A stretch of DNA of 28,118 bases from Neomoorella mulderi. Lineage in GTDB: Bacteria > Bacillota > DSM-521 > Neomoorellales > Neomoorellaceae. Below are positions 16,505 to 24,520 of the stretch, piece by piece. The first letter of the stretch is position 1. Each line of letters starts with the position of its first letter. The translations under genes were made by a program, and so were the position numbers. The stretch spans positions 1-28,118 of the forward strand of contig DRZV01000090.1 of the NCBI GenBank assembly GCA_011375465.1. The letters are read 5' to 3'. Under the pieces are notes generated by a model. It did no database searches. It had not been told where the DNA came from and was given only the letters and a program-made list of their open reading frames with translations.

Positions 16505-17535
16505 ATGATCAAAAGCAAGCGCCTCCGTTTCCTGGTCGGCGGCCTTTTCCTGGCCGCGACCTTGTTTTTTCTTTACCGGGTTCGGGGGGCCCTTTTGCCC
16601 TTCCTGGCAGGAGGTATACTGGCTTATTTCCTCTGGCCGGCGGTGAAATGGTTGGAGAAAAAGGGCTGCAGCCGGAACCAGACCCTTTGGATCTGCTATC
16701 TGGGCCTGGGCATCCTGGTCCTGCCTTTTTTCTCTTGGTCCTCCCACGGCTTTTACGAGAATTGAATTATTTTTTAAGCCAGCTCCCCTTTTTTACCGCA
16801 GAAGTGGAGGGAATCATCCAGGGATTCCATCACCGCTACCATCAGGCGGTTTTGCCCCTGGCCTTCAGGAGTTTTTTAGATGAAACCCTGCTAAGGGTCA
16901 GCGGGGCTACCCAGCAGGCAGCCAGGAGCTTCCTGGATCACCTGCTGGCCTTCATGGCCGATCTCCCCCTCCTCCTGTTGGCCCCTTTCCTGGCCTATTA
17001 TTTTCTGCGGGATAGCGAGGAGATAGGCAGGTGGGCTGCCAGGATCCTGCCTTCAGGGATAAGGGAAAATTTTATAGGCTTATGGATGGAAATGGAAAAA
17101 ATTTTGGTCAGTTTCCTTTACGGGGACGTGCTGGTATCCCTCCTGGTGGGCCTTTTAACCGGCGTGGGCCTGTTCCTCATAGGGTCTCAATACGCGGTGA
17201 TTTTGGGCATCATAGTGGGGCTGACCGACCTCATTCCCTACTTCGGGCCGGTTTTGGGGGCCATACCCCTGCTGGCCTTCACCCTGCTGGAGGGCAAGAG
17301 GAAAGCCATGCTGGCCCTGGTGATTTTGCTCGCGGTGCAGCAGCTGGAGTGTATCTGGTTGGGACCCAAAATTTTAGGCGACAGGGTGGGGCTGCACCCC
17401 CTGGTGGTGATCTTCTTGCTCCTGGCTGGAGGGGAAGTGGCGGGCCTATGGGGGCTCCTTTTGGCTGTGCCCATAGCCGCCATGGGCTGGAAGCTGCTGA
17501 AATTCTTTTGGGAGCGCCTGGTGGGCAGCGGTTGA
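16505..17535 (+). pseudogene. AI-2E family permease, frameshifted
   Basis: Membrane protein of the AI-2E/PerM family (transport or sodium/proton exchange in characterised members). The first frame gives helices GGLFLAATLFFLYRV and LPFLAGGILAYFLWPAVKWL, then stops at 16765. The rest lies in the next frame (16732 on), with family motifs FLAYYFLRD, GLTDLIPYFGPVLGAIP and LQ-like VQQLECIWLGPKILG. One more T in the T6 run at 16726-16731 joins both halves into a normal protein of about 343 residues. Everything else in the protein looks well kept, so the lesion, if real, is recent. Confidence 0.8.
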
Positions 17536-17542
17536 GCTTTTG

Positions 17543-17572
17543 TTGACAAGGGAAGGGCTCTTTCAGTATAAT
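17543..17572 (+). promoter_or_regulatory. Sigma-A promoter of the alaS operon
   Basis: TTGACA (17543-17548), an 18-base spacer and TATAAT (17567-17572), both perfect consensus hexamers, 8 bases after the permease stop. Likely drives alaS to DUF1292. Confidence 0.88.
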
Positions 17573-17594
17573 GAAGGAAAACCTGGCCGGACGT

Positions 17595-17636
17595 ACCTCG
17601 TTCACCGCCCCGGGGCGGGGGCGAGGTTTACTTTTG
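17595..17636 (+). promoter_or_regulatory. GC-rich hairpin in the alaS leader (possible attenuator)
   Basis: ACCTCG (17595-17600) pairs with CGAGGT (17622-17627) around a self-complementary CCGCCCCGGGGCGG core (17605-17618); TTTACTTTTG follows. The transcript leader is only about 75 bases, too short for a T-box. The hairpin followed by a broken T run could act as a weak terminator or attenuator; this is inference. Confidence 0.5.
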
Positions 17637-17652
17637 TAAGGGAGTGAAGTGT

Positions 17653-20313
17653 TTGACCGGGAAGGAGATACGCCAGCGTTTCGTGCGCTACTTCGCCGAG
17701 AGGGACCATACAGTGGTGCCCAGTTCCTCTCTGGTGCCCGTGGGAGATCCCACCCTTCTGTTCACCAATGCAGGTATGGTGCAGTTCAAAAATGTGTTCC
17801 TGGGCTTGGAAGAAAGGCCCTACAAGAGGGCGGTTACAGTTCAGAAGTGCTTGCGGGCCGGGGGGAAGCATAATGATTTAGAGATGGTGGGGCGCACGGC
17901 CCGGCATTTAACCTTTTTTGAGATGTTAGGAAATTTCTCCTTTGGTGATTATTTCAAAAGGGAAGCCATAGCTTATGCCTGGGAGTTCTTGGTGGATAAC
18001 TTGCAGGTACCGGCAGAAAGGCTATGGGTTACAGTCTATAGGGAAGACGAAGATTCTTACAATATATGGAGGCAAGATATCCGTTTTCCCGCCCATCGGA
18101 TAGTCCGCCTGGGGGAAAAAGACAATTTCTGGTCCATGGGGGAGACCGGTCCCTGCGGTCCCTGCACCGAGATTATATACGACCGGGGCGAGAAGTTCGC
18201 CTGTGGCCCCGGGTGCGCCCTGGGGGAGTGCGATTGTGACCGCTGGCTGGAGGTATGGAACCTGGTCTTCATGCAGTACAACCGGGATGAAACTGGCCTG
18301 CTGACCCCCCTTCCCCGCCCCAGCGTGGATACCGGGATGGGACTAGAGCGCATAGCCTCGGTGATGCAGGGGGTGGACAGCAATTTTGAAACCGACCTGA
18401 TCTGGCCTTTGATCCAGGCGGTGGAAAAGCTCAGCGGCCGCACCTATTCCCCTGGAGCGGAGGGATTCCCCTTCCGGGTGATCGCAGATCATTCCCGGGC
18501 CTGCACTTTCCTCATAGCCGATGGGGTGTTGCCCAGCAACGAGGGCCGGGGCTACGTTTTAAGGAGGATCCTGCGCCGAGGTGCCAGGTTGGGGAGGGTT
18601 TTGGGCATCGAGGGCCCCTATCTCTATTCCCTGGTGGAAAAGGTGGCGGCCATCATGGGAGAAGCCTATCCGGAGGTGGAGGAGCAAAAGGGATATATAG
18701 CCGCCGTGATCCGCCAGGAGGAGGAGCGCTTCCAGGAAACCCTCAGCGAAGGCCTTAAGCTTTTAAGCGGGCTCCTGGAGGAGCTGGAAAAGAGGGGAGA
18801 AGATACGATTCCGGGGGAGAAGGCTTTCCTGCTCTACGATACCTACGGTTTTCCCCTGGACCTCACCGAGGAGATAGCTGCGGAGAAGGGTTTTAGGGTA
18901 GACCGGGAGGGCTTTGCCCGGGCTCTGGAGCAGCAGAGGGAAAGGGCCAGAGCGGCCCAAGAGGGGGCCCGGATCTATCCCTTTTCTCCTGCCCTGGCAG
19001 CTAAACTGGCAGGAACCCAGCCCACCCAGTTTATCGGCTATGAAAATCTGGAAGGGGAGGCCACGGTCGTGGCCCTTTTGGAGGGGGAGGAGAGGCTGGA
19101 AAAGGCCGGGGAAGGCAGCCGGGTACAGGTGCTCCTGGACCGCACCCCCTGTTATCCTGAAGGGGGCGGTCAAGTGGGGGATCAGGGAGTTCTCCTCTGG
19201 GACACCGGTGAAGCCTTTATAGCTGATACCCAGAAATTGCCTGATGACCGCATAATCCATATGGTGGAGATAAGGCGGGGCGAGCTGAAGGTGGGGCAAA
19301 AAGTCAAGGTGAAAGTTGGTAAACAGCGGCGCCTTGCCATTGCCCGCAATCACACCGCCACCCACCTTCTGCACCGGGCCCTCAAAAGGATCCTGGGGGA
19401 GCATGTGCGTCAGGCCGGCTCCCTGGTGGCCCCTGACAGGTTGCGCTTCGATTTTACCCATTTCGCCCCCCTCACGGAAGAGGAGTTGAGGGCGGTGGAA
19501 AGGGAGGTAAACCGTCAGATCCTAGCTAACCTGCCCGTTGAGGTTCTGCAGACCTCTTTTAAAGAGGCCCAGGCCATGGGGGCGGTGGCCCTCTTTGGAG
19601 AAAAATACGGGGAAGTGGTCCGGGTAGTAAAGATAGGGGATTACAGCCTAGAGCTGTGCGGAGGGACCCATCTGAATTCCACCGCTGAGGTGGGCCTCTT
19701 CCGGATAATCGGGGAGAGCAGCGTTGGTGCGGGTCTGAGGCGGATAGAAGCGGTGACCGGGGAAAGGGCCCTGGAGGTGGTGGATCAGGAAAGGGAAAAG
19801 CTGGCCGCCATAGCCAAGCTCCTGAAAAGTTCCCCAGAAGAAGTGCTGACCAGGTTGGAGCAGATCCTGGAGAGGCAGAAGGAGCTGGAGAGGGAACTGG
19901 AGAAGCTGCGGGATAGGCTGGCCCGCGCTTCTGTCCAGGAACTCGTAGCCCAGGCCCGGGAGGTGGGCGGAGCCAGGGTGGTGGCTGCCGTGGTGGAAGC
20001 CCCAGATGGGGATGCCTTGAGGAGCTGGGCTGATAAGGTAAGGGATGCCCTGGGCTCAGGGGTGGTGATCCTGGGGGCCCGCAAGGGGGATAAAGCGCTT
20101 TTGGTGGCCATGGTTACCAAGGATCTGGTGGCCAGGGGACTCCATGCGGGCAGGATAATCCAGGAAGTGGCCAAAATCTGCAGAGGAGGTGGTGGGGGGA
20201 GGCCGGAAATGGCCCAGGCAGGAGGCAGGGATCCCCACAGGTTACCTCAAGCGCTGGAGCACGGCCTACAGATGGTAACCCGGATGCTGGGGGAAAGCAA
20301 ACAAGGAGCGTGA
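17653..20313 (+). CDS. alaS: Alanyl-tRNA synthetase
   Basis: Class II AlaRS of about 886 residues with all parts: the catalytic domain (LTGKEIRQRF start, FTNAGMVQFKNVFLG, GPCGPCTEI, DTGMGLERIASVMQG), the editing domain with HTATHLLHRAL and CGGTHLNST zinc ligands, a coiled coil, and the DHHA1 C-Ala domain ending in GGGGRPEMAQAGG. TTG 17653 is chosen because GGGAG (17640-17644) lies 8 bases upstream; the in-frame GTG 17644 overlaps that site. First gene of an operon with ireB, a hypothetical gene, ruvX and DUF1292. Confidence 0.96.
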   Translation: MTGKEIRQRFVRYFAERDHTVVPSSSLVPVGDPTLLFTNAGMVQFKNVFLGLEERPYKRAVTVQKCLRAGGKHNDLEMVGRTARHLTFFEMLGNFSFGDYFKREAIAYAWEFLVDNLQVPAERLWVTVYREDEDSYNIWRQDIRFPAHRIVRLGEKDNFWSMGETGPCGPCTEIIYDRGEKFACGPGCALGECDCDRWLEVWNLVFMQYNRDETGLLTPLPRPSVDTGMGLERIASVMQGVDSNFETDLIWPLIQAVEKLSGRTYSPGAEGFPFRVIADHSRACTFLIADGVLPSNEGRGYVLRRILRRGARLGRVLGIEGPYLYSLVEKVAAIMGEAYPEVEEQKGYIAAVIRQEEERFQETLSEGLKLLSGLLEELEKRGEDTIPGEKAFLLYDTYGFPLDLTEEIAAEKGFRVDREGFARALEQQRERARAAQEGARIYPFSPALAAKLAGTQPTQFIGYENLEGEATVVALLEGEERLEKAGEGSRVQVLLDRTPCYPEGGGQVGDQGVLLWDTGEAFIADTQKLPDDRIIHMVEIRRGELKVGQKVKVKVGKQRRLAIARNHTATHLLHRALKRILGEHVRQAGSLVAPDRLRFDFTHFAPLTEEELRAVEREVNRQILANLPVEVLQTSFKEAQAMGAVALFGEKYGEVVRVVKIGDYSLELCGGTHLNSTAEVGLFRIIGESSVGAGLRRIEAVTGERALEVVDQEREKLAAIAKLLKSSPEEVLTRLEQILERQKELERELEKLRDRLARASVQELVAQAREVGGARVVAAVVEAPDGDALRSWADKVRDALGSGVVILGARKGDKALLVAMVTKDLVARGLHAGRIIQEVAKICRGGGGGRPEMAQAGGRDPHRLPQALEHGLQMVTRMLGESKQGA

Positions 20314-20317
20314 GGGC

Positions 20318-20569
20318 ATGTCTCGAGATATGGAAGAAACCATGACCTTCAAGGTGGCCCAAGAGGAGAAGATGGGGGTAAGGCAGGTTTTGGAGGAAGT
20401 TCAGGCTGCTCTGAGGGAGAGGGGTTATGACCCTATAAACCAGCTAGTGGGCTATCTCCTCTCCGGCGATCCCGCCTATATTACCAACCATAAGGGGGCC
20501 CGCAACCTCATCCGCAAGCTGGAGAGGGATGAGATCCTGGCGGAGCTGCTCCAAAATTATCTGGGCTGA
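20318..20569 (+). CDS. ireB: IreB-family regulatory protein (DUF965, YrzL)
   Basis: 83 residues, full family length, with MTFKVAQEEKMGVRQVLEEV and the hallmark GYDPINQLVGYLLSGDPAYITNHKGARNLIRKLERDEIL (read here in pieces). In Enterococcus, IreB is a target of the PASTA kinase IreK and affects cephalosporin resistance. The N-terminal MEETMTF threonine matches the usual phosphorylated region. It lies 4 bases after alaS and upstream of ruvX, the conserved Firmicutes order. Confidence 0.93.
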   Translation: MSRDMEETMTFKVAQEEKMGVRQVLEEVQAALRERGYDPINQLVGYLLSGDPAYITNHKGARNLIRKLERDEILAELLQNYLG

Positions 20570-20580
20570 GGGGGAATAGC

Positions 20581-20886
20581 ATGGCCTTTGGGGATATAGA
20601 AGTGGCGGTGAACCTCTTTTCCGAAGGGGATAAATTCTTCGATCTGTTGAAGGCAGCCATAAGGGACTGGCAGAAGGGATGGGCCCACGAGAGGGGACGG
20701 GCAGCTTATGCCCTAGATCTCTATCAGCGGGGACTGGACACCATGAAGCAGCATATAGAAAAGGTAAAGGCCAAGGTGGAAAGCGGTTTTTTTACCGCCG
20801 AAGATCAGCGGATTCTCAGCCGTCTGGAAGAAAGGGTGGCTTACTGGGAGAAAAAGTTGCGGGAAGTTCAGGGGCAAGATGCCTGA
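20581..20886 (+). CDS. Hypothetical helical protein between ireB and ruvX
   Basis: 101 residues, no family recognised. It looks entirely alpha-helical with a likely coiled coil in the second half (DTMKQHIEKVKAKVESG and LSRLEERVAYWEKKL). No signal peptide, membrane helix or cysteine is present. GGGGGAA lies before the ATG. The stop overlaps the ruvX start by 8 bases, so it is co-translated with it. The place between ireB and ruvX is usually empty in other Firmicutes, so this may be a lineage-specific insertion. Confidence 0.7.
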   Translation: MAFGDIEVAVNLFSEGDKFFDLLKAAIRDWQKGWAHERGRAAYALDLYQRGLDTMKQHIEKVKAKVESGFFTAEDQRILSRLEERVAYWEKKLREVQGQDA

Positions 20887-21313
20887 GCGCCGGATTCTAG
20901 GTCTGGATGTGGGCAAAAATACCATCGGGGTGGCCATCAGCGACCCCCTGGGGTGGAGGGCGCAAGCCCTGACCGTCATAAAGCGTCAGAATTGGGAAAA
21001 AGATGTGGAAGAGATAAAGAAAATAGTGAAGGCCTACAACGTTACCCAGATAGTGGTGGGTTTACCCCGCAGGACCGACGGGAGCTATGGGGAAGAGGCC
21101 AAAGAAATCCTGGAATGGGGGGAAAAGCTCTCTTCCTCGTTGAATCTGCCCGTTGTGTTTTTTGATGAAAGGTATACCACCAAGGTGGCGGAGCGGGTGC
21201 TCTTGGAAGCAGATCTCTCCCGGGCCCGCAGGCGCAGAACAGTGGATAAGGTGGCGGCCGCAGTTATTTTACAGGGATACCTTGACCGGAGCCGAAGGGA
21301 TGGGGTATGCTAG
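20879..21313 (+). CDS. ruvX: RuvX/YqgF RNase H-fold nuclease (16S rRNA/Holliday junction family)
   Basis: 144 residues. ILGLDVGKNTIGVAISDPLG carries the first catalytic Asp; IVVGLPRRTDGS and the FFDERYTT segment with its acidic residue follow; the last, VDKVAAAVILQGYL, matches the conserved C-terminal Asp helix. Family members act in pre-16S rRNA 5' processing or as Holliday junction resolvases. ATG 20879 overlaps the previous gene by 8 bases. Confidence 0.93.
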   Translation: MPERRILGLDVGKNTIGVAISDPLGWRAQALTVIKRQNWEKDVEEIKKIVKAYNVTQIVVGLPRRTDGSYGEEAKEILEWGEKLSSSLNLPVVFFDERYTTKVAERVLLEADLSRARRRRTVDKVAAAVILQGYLDRSRRDGVC

Positions 21314-21344
21314 GTCTAGCTTTTTTATAAAGGGAGTGAAAAAA

Positions 21345-21611
21345 ATGTCTCAACAGGAGAATACCATTATCCTCACCGATGAGGAAGGAAAGGAACACGA
21401 GTTTCTGGTGGTGGATATCCTGAGCGTGGACGAGGACGAGTACGCCGTGCTCCTGCCGGTGGGGGAAGAGAGCGAACCCGACGAGGCCATAGTGCTTAAA
21501 ATCGATGTGGACGAAGAGGGCAACGAGGTGCTGAGGGAGATAGAAGACGAGGAAGAGTGGGAACGGGTAGTGCAGGCCTGGGAGGAAAGGCTGGAAAATT
21601 TAGAGGAGTAG
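21345..21611 (+). CDS. DUF1292 protein
   Basis: 88 residues, very acidic, with the DUF1292 pattern ILTDEEGKEHEFLVVDIL, DEDEYAVLLPV and EAIVLKID followed by an E-rich tail. AGGGAG lies 8 bases before the ATG. It follows ruvX as in many Clostridia and is the last gene before a strong terminator. Function unknown. Confidence 0.9.
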   Translation: MSQQENTIILTDEEGKEHEFLVVDILSVDEDEYAVLLPVGEESEPDEAIVLKIDVDEEGNEVLREIEDEEEWERVVQAWEERLENLEE

Positions 21612-21618
21612 AAAAGAA

Positions 21619-21645
21619 GGAGCCCGCTGGAGCGGGCTTTTCCTT
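21619..21645 (+). terminator. Terminator of the alaS-DUF1292 operon
   Basis: AGCCCGCT (21621-21628), loop GG, AGCGGGCT (21631-21638), then TTTCCTTTT; flanking bases extend the stem (GGA/TCC). Confidence 0.92.
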
Positions 21646-21671
21646 TTATAAGCAGGGGGAAAAAAGAATAA

Positions 21672-22729
21672 ATGGCTGGAAATGCCGGCAAAAGGTTTAT
21701 CCGGGAGATGAGGGCTGTAGCCCTTATCCTGGCAGCTCTGGTGGCTGCCATGACCTCGGTGGCTTTTTTCGAGCTTCTAATCCCGCCTCCAGCCGATTCC
21801 ACCCCTAAAGTGGTCAACATATCTCCCGGGGCCAGCACCGCTGCCATAGCCTCAGAGCTAAAAAGACAGGGGCTGGTAAAGAGCGCCTCGGCCTTCAAGC
21901 TTTACGTCAGGTTCAGGGGAAAGGAGGGGCAGCTCGGGGCAGGGCCTTACTCCATCTGCCCCGGCCTCTCCCTGGGGGAAATAGTGGGGTTATTATCCCG
22001 AGGAAGCAATAGGGCGGTGGACATCACCATTCCCGAGGGGAGCACTGTCCGGCAGGTGGCAGCCCTTTTAGAGAAAAAGGGCCTTTTGAGGCAAGAGGAG
22101 TTTATAGAAGCTGTTTCCCGCTTTGACTTCGGCGGGTTTCCCCAGATAAGGGATTTTATAGATGAAGGGGTTTCCGGACCCGAGAGGCTCCAGGGATTTC
22201 TTTTTCCAGATACTTACTAAGATAACCCCGGATATGGGAGGGCAGGACATAGTTCTCCTCATGTTGCGACGTTTCCATGAAATATATCAGGATATGGCGG
22301 CCTCCGGGCCTTGCCGGGCAGGGCTCAGCCCCAGGGAGATGGTGATCCTGGCCTCCATAGTGGAAAGAGAGGCCAAGCTGGACGAGGAAAGGCCCCTGGT
22401 GGCTGCGGTATTTTTAAACCGTTTACGGCAGGGAATGCCCCTTCAATCCTGTGCCACCGTGGAATACCTTTTGCCTTCCCCCAAACCTGTACTCTCCTAT
22501 AGGGATTTGGATATCCCTTCTCCTTTTAATACTTGTTAATACTTATAGGGTGCGGGGGCTTCCCCCTGCTCCCATCTGCAATCCCGGACGGGCCTCTCTG
22601 GAGGCGGCCTTCGCCCCTCCTTCGGTTCCCTTTTTATTTTTTGTGGCCAGGCCTGACGGATCCCACCATTTCAGCTCTTTCTGGGAAGAACACCGGCAGG
22701 CGCAGCAGCTCTACGGATCCAAACCATAA
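21672..22729 (+). pseudogene. mltG: Endolytic transglycosylase MltG (YceG-like), two frame disruptions
   Basis: MltG cuts nascent glycan strands at the membrane. The first frame (21672-22220) has a membrane anchor (AVALILAALVAAMTSVAFF) and LysM-like parts (VVNISPGASTAAIASELKR, DITIPEGSTVRQVAALLEKKG), reaching the conserved GFLFPDTY, then TAA. The second frame carries LASIVEREA with the catalytic Glu and AAVFLNRL. The third carries NTYRVRGLPPAPICNPG and FFVARPDGSHHFS. Removing one base near 22211-22218 and one copy of the 10-base tandem repeat at 22526-22545 gives one normal-length protein of about 348 residues with all motifs. It sits in the usual place after DUF1292. Confidence 0.85.
22526..22545 (+). 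repeat. 10-base tandem duplication inside mltG
   Basis: TTAATACTTG is followed directly by TTAATACTTA. Deleting one copy restores the conserved SPFNTYR motif and the downstream frame, so the second copy looks like a recent slippage duplication. Confidence 0.88.
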
Positions 22730-22796
22730 CAAATAGTTATACATAATCTTCCCCCTTCGTGCTAAAATAAGGGGAGCTTGAAAGGGGGGAAGGAAT

Positions 22797-23870
22797 ATGG
22801 CTCAAGAAAGAGATCATGAACCCTTGACCATAGATAAAGTCAAGCTCACTCAGATGGCCGCCGCTGCCGGGTGAGCTGCCAAGCTGGGTCCGGGGACCCT
22901 GAGCGAACTCTTGAGCAAGCTGCCTCCTATGCGGGATCCCAACCTCCTGGTGGGGGTGGAGACCAGCGACGACGCTGCTGTTTATAAGCTGACGGATGAT
23001 ATAGCCCTGATCTTGACCCTGGACTTTTTCACCCCTATAGTGGACGACCCCTATATGTTCGGCCAGATCGCCGCCGCCAACTCCTTAAGCGACGTGTACG
23101 CCATGGGGGGACGGCCCATAGCCGCCCTGAATATAGTGTGCTTTCCTCCCAAAAAGCTGCACCTGAGCATTTTAGAGGAAATCTTGCGGGGTGGGGTGGA
23201 GAAGGTTCTGGAGGCAGGAGCTGTTCTGGTGGGCGGGCACAGCGTGGACGATATGGAGCCCAAGTACGGGCTTTCCGTGGCGGGTATAGTCCATCCCCAG
23301 CAGGTGAAGACCAACAGCAATGCCCGGCCCGGGGATAAACTGGTCCTCACCAAGCCCTTGGGCACGGGGATTATAGCCACTGCGGTCAAAGCAGAGATGG
23401 CCTCTCCGGAAGCGGAAAAAGCAGCCATGAGCTGGATGGTCACCTTAAACCGGGCAGCCGCAGAGGCCATGGTGGAGGTGGGGGCCCATGCCTGCACCGA
23501 TATCACCGGCTTTGGCCTTATGGGTCACGCTCTGGAACTGGCCAGGGGGAGCCGGGTGGATCTATTGATCAGGGCAGGGAATCTACCCCTTTTGCCTGAA
23601 GTACTGGAGTACGCCTCCATGGGGCTGGTTCCTGGAGGGGCTTACAATAACCGCCGTTTCTGCGGAGAGGCGGTGGAGATAGACTCTGGTGTCCCGCAGG
23701 AACTTCAGGACGTACTTTTTGATCCCCAGACCTCTGGAGGCCTGCTGATCTCCGTGGCCCCGGAGAAGGTGGAAGATCTTCTCTGCCTGCTGGAAGAAAA
23801 AGGGGTAAGGGTGGCCCGGGTGGTGGGAGAAGTGCTCCCGGGAGAAGGTCGGATCCGGGTGGTGCCGTAG
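22797..23870 (+). CDS. selD: Selenide, water dikinase SelD, selenocysteine-containing
   Basis: SelD makes selenophosphate from selenide and ATP. The true start is ATG 22797, after GGGGGGAAGG; codon 26 (22872-22874) is UGA, in the context AAAG-U-AAK. Sec26 and Lys29 have the C/U-x-x-K spacing of the SelD active site (Cys17/Lys20 in E. coli). The frame then continues without interruption through the AIRS domains (SNSLSDVYAMGG-like ANSLSDVYAMGG, VGGHSVDD, TDITGFGLMGHA, FDPQTSGGLL) to 357 residues. Ordinary gene finding would start it at TTG 22911 and lose the active site. A hairpin just after the UGA fits a bacterial SECIS. Implies selA, selB and selC elsewhere. Confidence 0.95.
22886..22899 (+). 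promoter_or_regulatory. Candidate bacterial SECIS hairpin of selD
   Basis: GGGTC (22886-22890), loop CGGG, GACCC (22895-22899). The loop begins 16 bases after the UGA codon, within the spacing SelB needs. Weak pairing may extend the stem (GCT/AGC outside). Confidence 0.72.
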
Positions 23871-23935
23871 CTAAAGCTTTTCTCTATAGATCCGAATAAT
23901 AATTTTTAAGAGTAACCCATAGGGGGCTAAAGCCC

Positions 23936-24520
23936 ATGTCCATAAGCCAGCTGGCCCGGGTGCTTTCCCAATGGATTCAGATAAGGGCGGTGGAGCCTTC
24001 CCGCTCCTCTCCCGGGTTTTACCCTTTCTTAATGTTGTTGTGGAGGTTGCTGGATATCCCCCCTCGAAAGGAGGGGGCTTTTTATCCCCGCTGCCAAACT
24101 TCGTGCGGGGTTTAGGGGCGCCCTCCCAGTAAGGTTCCTGTGGAGGCCCTCATAGATAGGGTGGCTTCCCGCCATGGTTTGCCTTACAACCTCCTGGCTG
24201 CCATGGCGGAGGTGGAATCGGGTTTCGATCCCAAAGCGGTTTCTCCTGCCGGGGCCATGGGGCTGATGCAGCTCATGCCAGAAACGGCCTGGAGTTTGGG
24301 GGTAAAAGACCCCTTTGAACCCGAGGAAAATCTGGAGGCCGGGGTCTGCTACTTTAAAGATCTTTGGCTCCGGTTCGGATCTTTAGACCTGGCCCTGGCC
24401 GCCTACAATGCGGGTCCAGGGGCGGTGTGCCGCTATGGCGGGATACCCCCATATAGGGAAACCCAGGAATACGTTCAGAAAGTAAAAAGGGCTGCGGAAA
24501 GATTTCACAGGCGTATCTAG
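23936..24520 (+). pseudogene. Soluble lytic transglycosylase (SLT), interrupted by in-frame TAG
   Basis: The catalytic part (24140 on) is clear: EVESGFDPKAVSPAGAMGLMQL with the catalytic Glu, MPETA, and AAYNAGPGAV. It cuts peptidoglycan. In the same frame upstream, ATG 23936 (after AGGGGG) encodes MSISQLARVLSQWIQ and FLMLLWRLL, which resembles the N-terminus of the Firmicutes YjbJ-like SLT proteins, until a TAG at 24113-24115, nine codons before GTG 24140. The sum, about 194 residues, is the usual length. GTG 24140 with TAAGG upstream could still make a 126-residue SLT domain. A perfect hairpin with T5 (24059-24083) lies just before the TAG. No signal peptide is seen. Confidence 0.72.
24059..24083 (+). 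terminator. Terminator-like hairpin inside the 5' half of the SLT gene
   Basis: CCCCCTC (24059-24065), loop GAAAG, GAGGGGG (24071-24077), C, then TTTTT. It would stop transcription before the SLT catalytic domain if active. Confidence 0.7.

Noticed and set aside
17536..17652. T-box riboswitch before alaS
   Set aside because: The leader is too short and has no AGGGUGGNACCGCG-type antiterminator.
22526..22545. Programmed frameshift site in mltG
   Set aside because: The shift comes from a 10-base duplication with in-frame stops, not from a slippery heptamer; ribosomes could not easily bypass it.
22737..22768. Promoter before selD
   Set aside because: TAAAAT at 22763 is a fair -10, but the best upstream boxes (TTATAC at a 20-base spacing, ATACAT at 17) are too weak to list.
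22911..23870. SelD starting at TTG 22911
   Set aside because: This omits the Sec26/Lys29 active site; the UGA read as selenocysteine and the ATG with ribosome site at 22797 explain the gene better.
24113..24115. Pyrrolysine decoding of the TAG in the SLT gene
   Set aside because: No pylT/pylS or downstream insertion structure in view, and this family has no reason for Pyl; a point mutation or short-form start is simpler.
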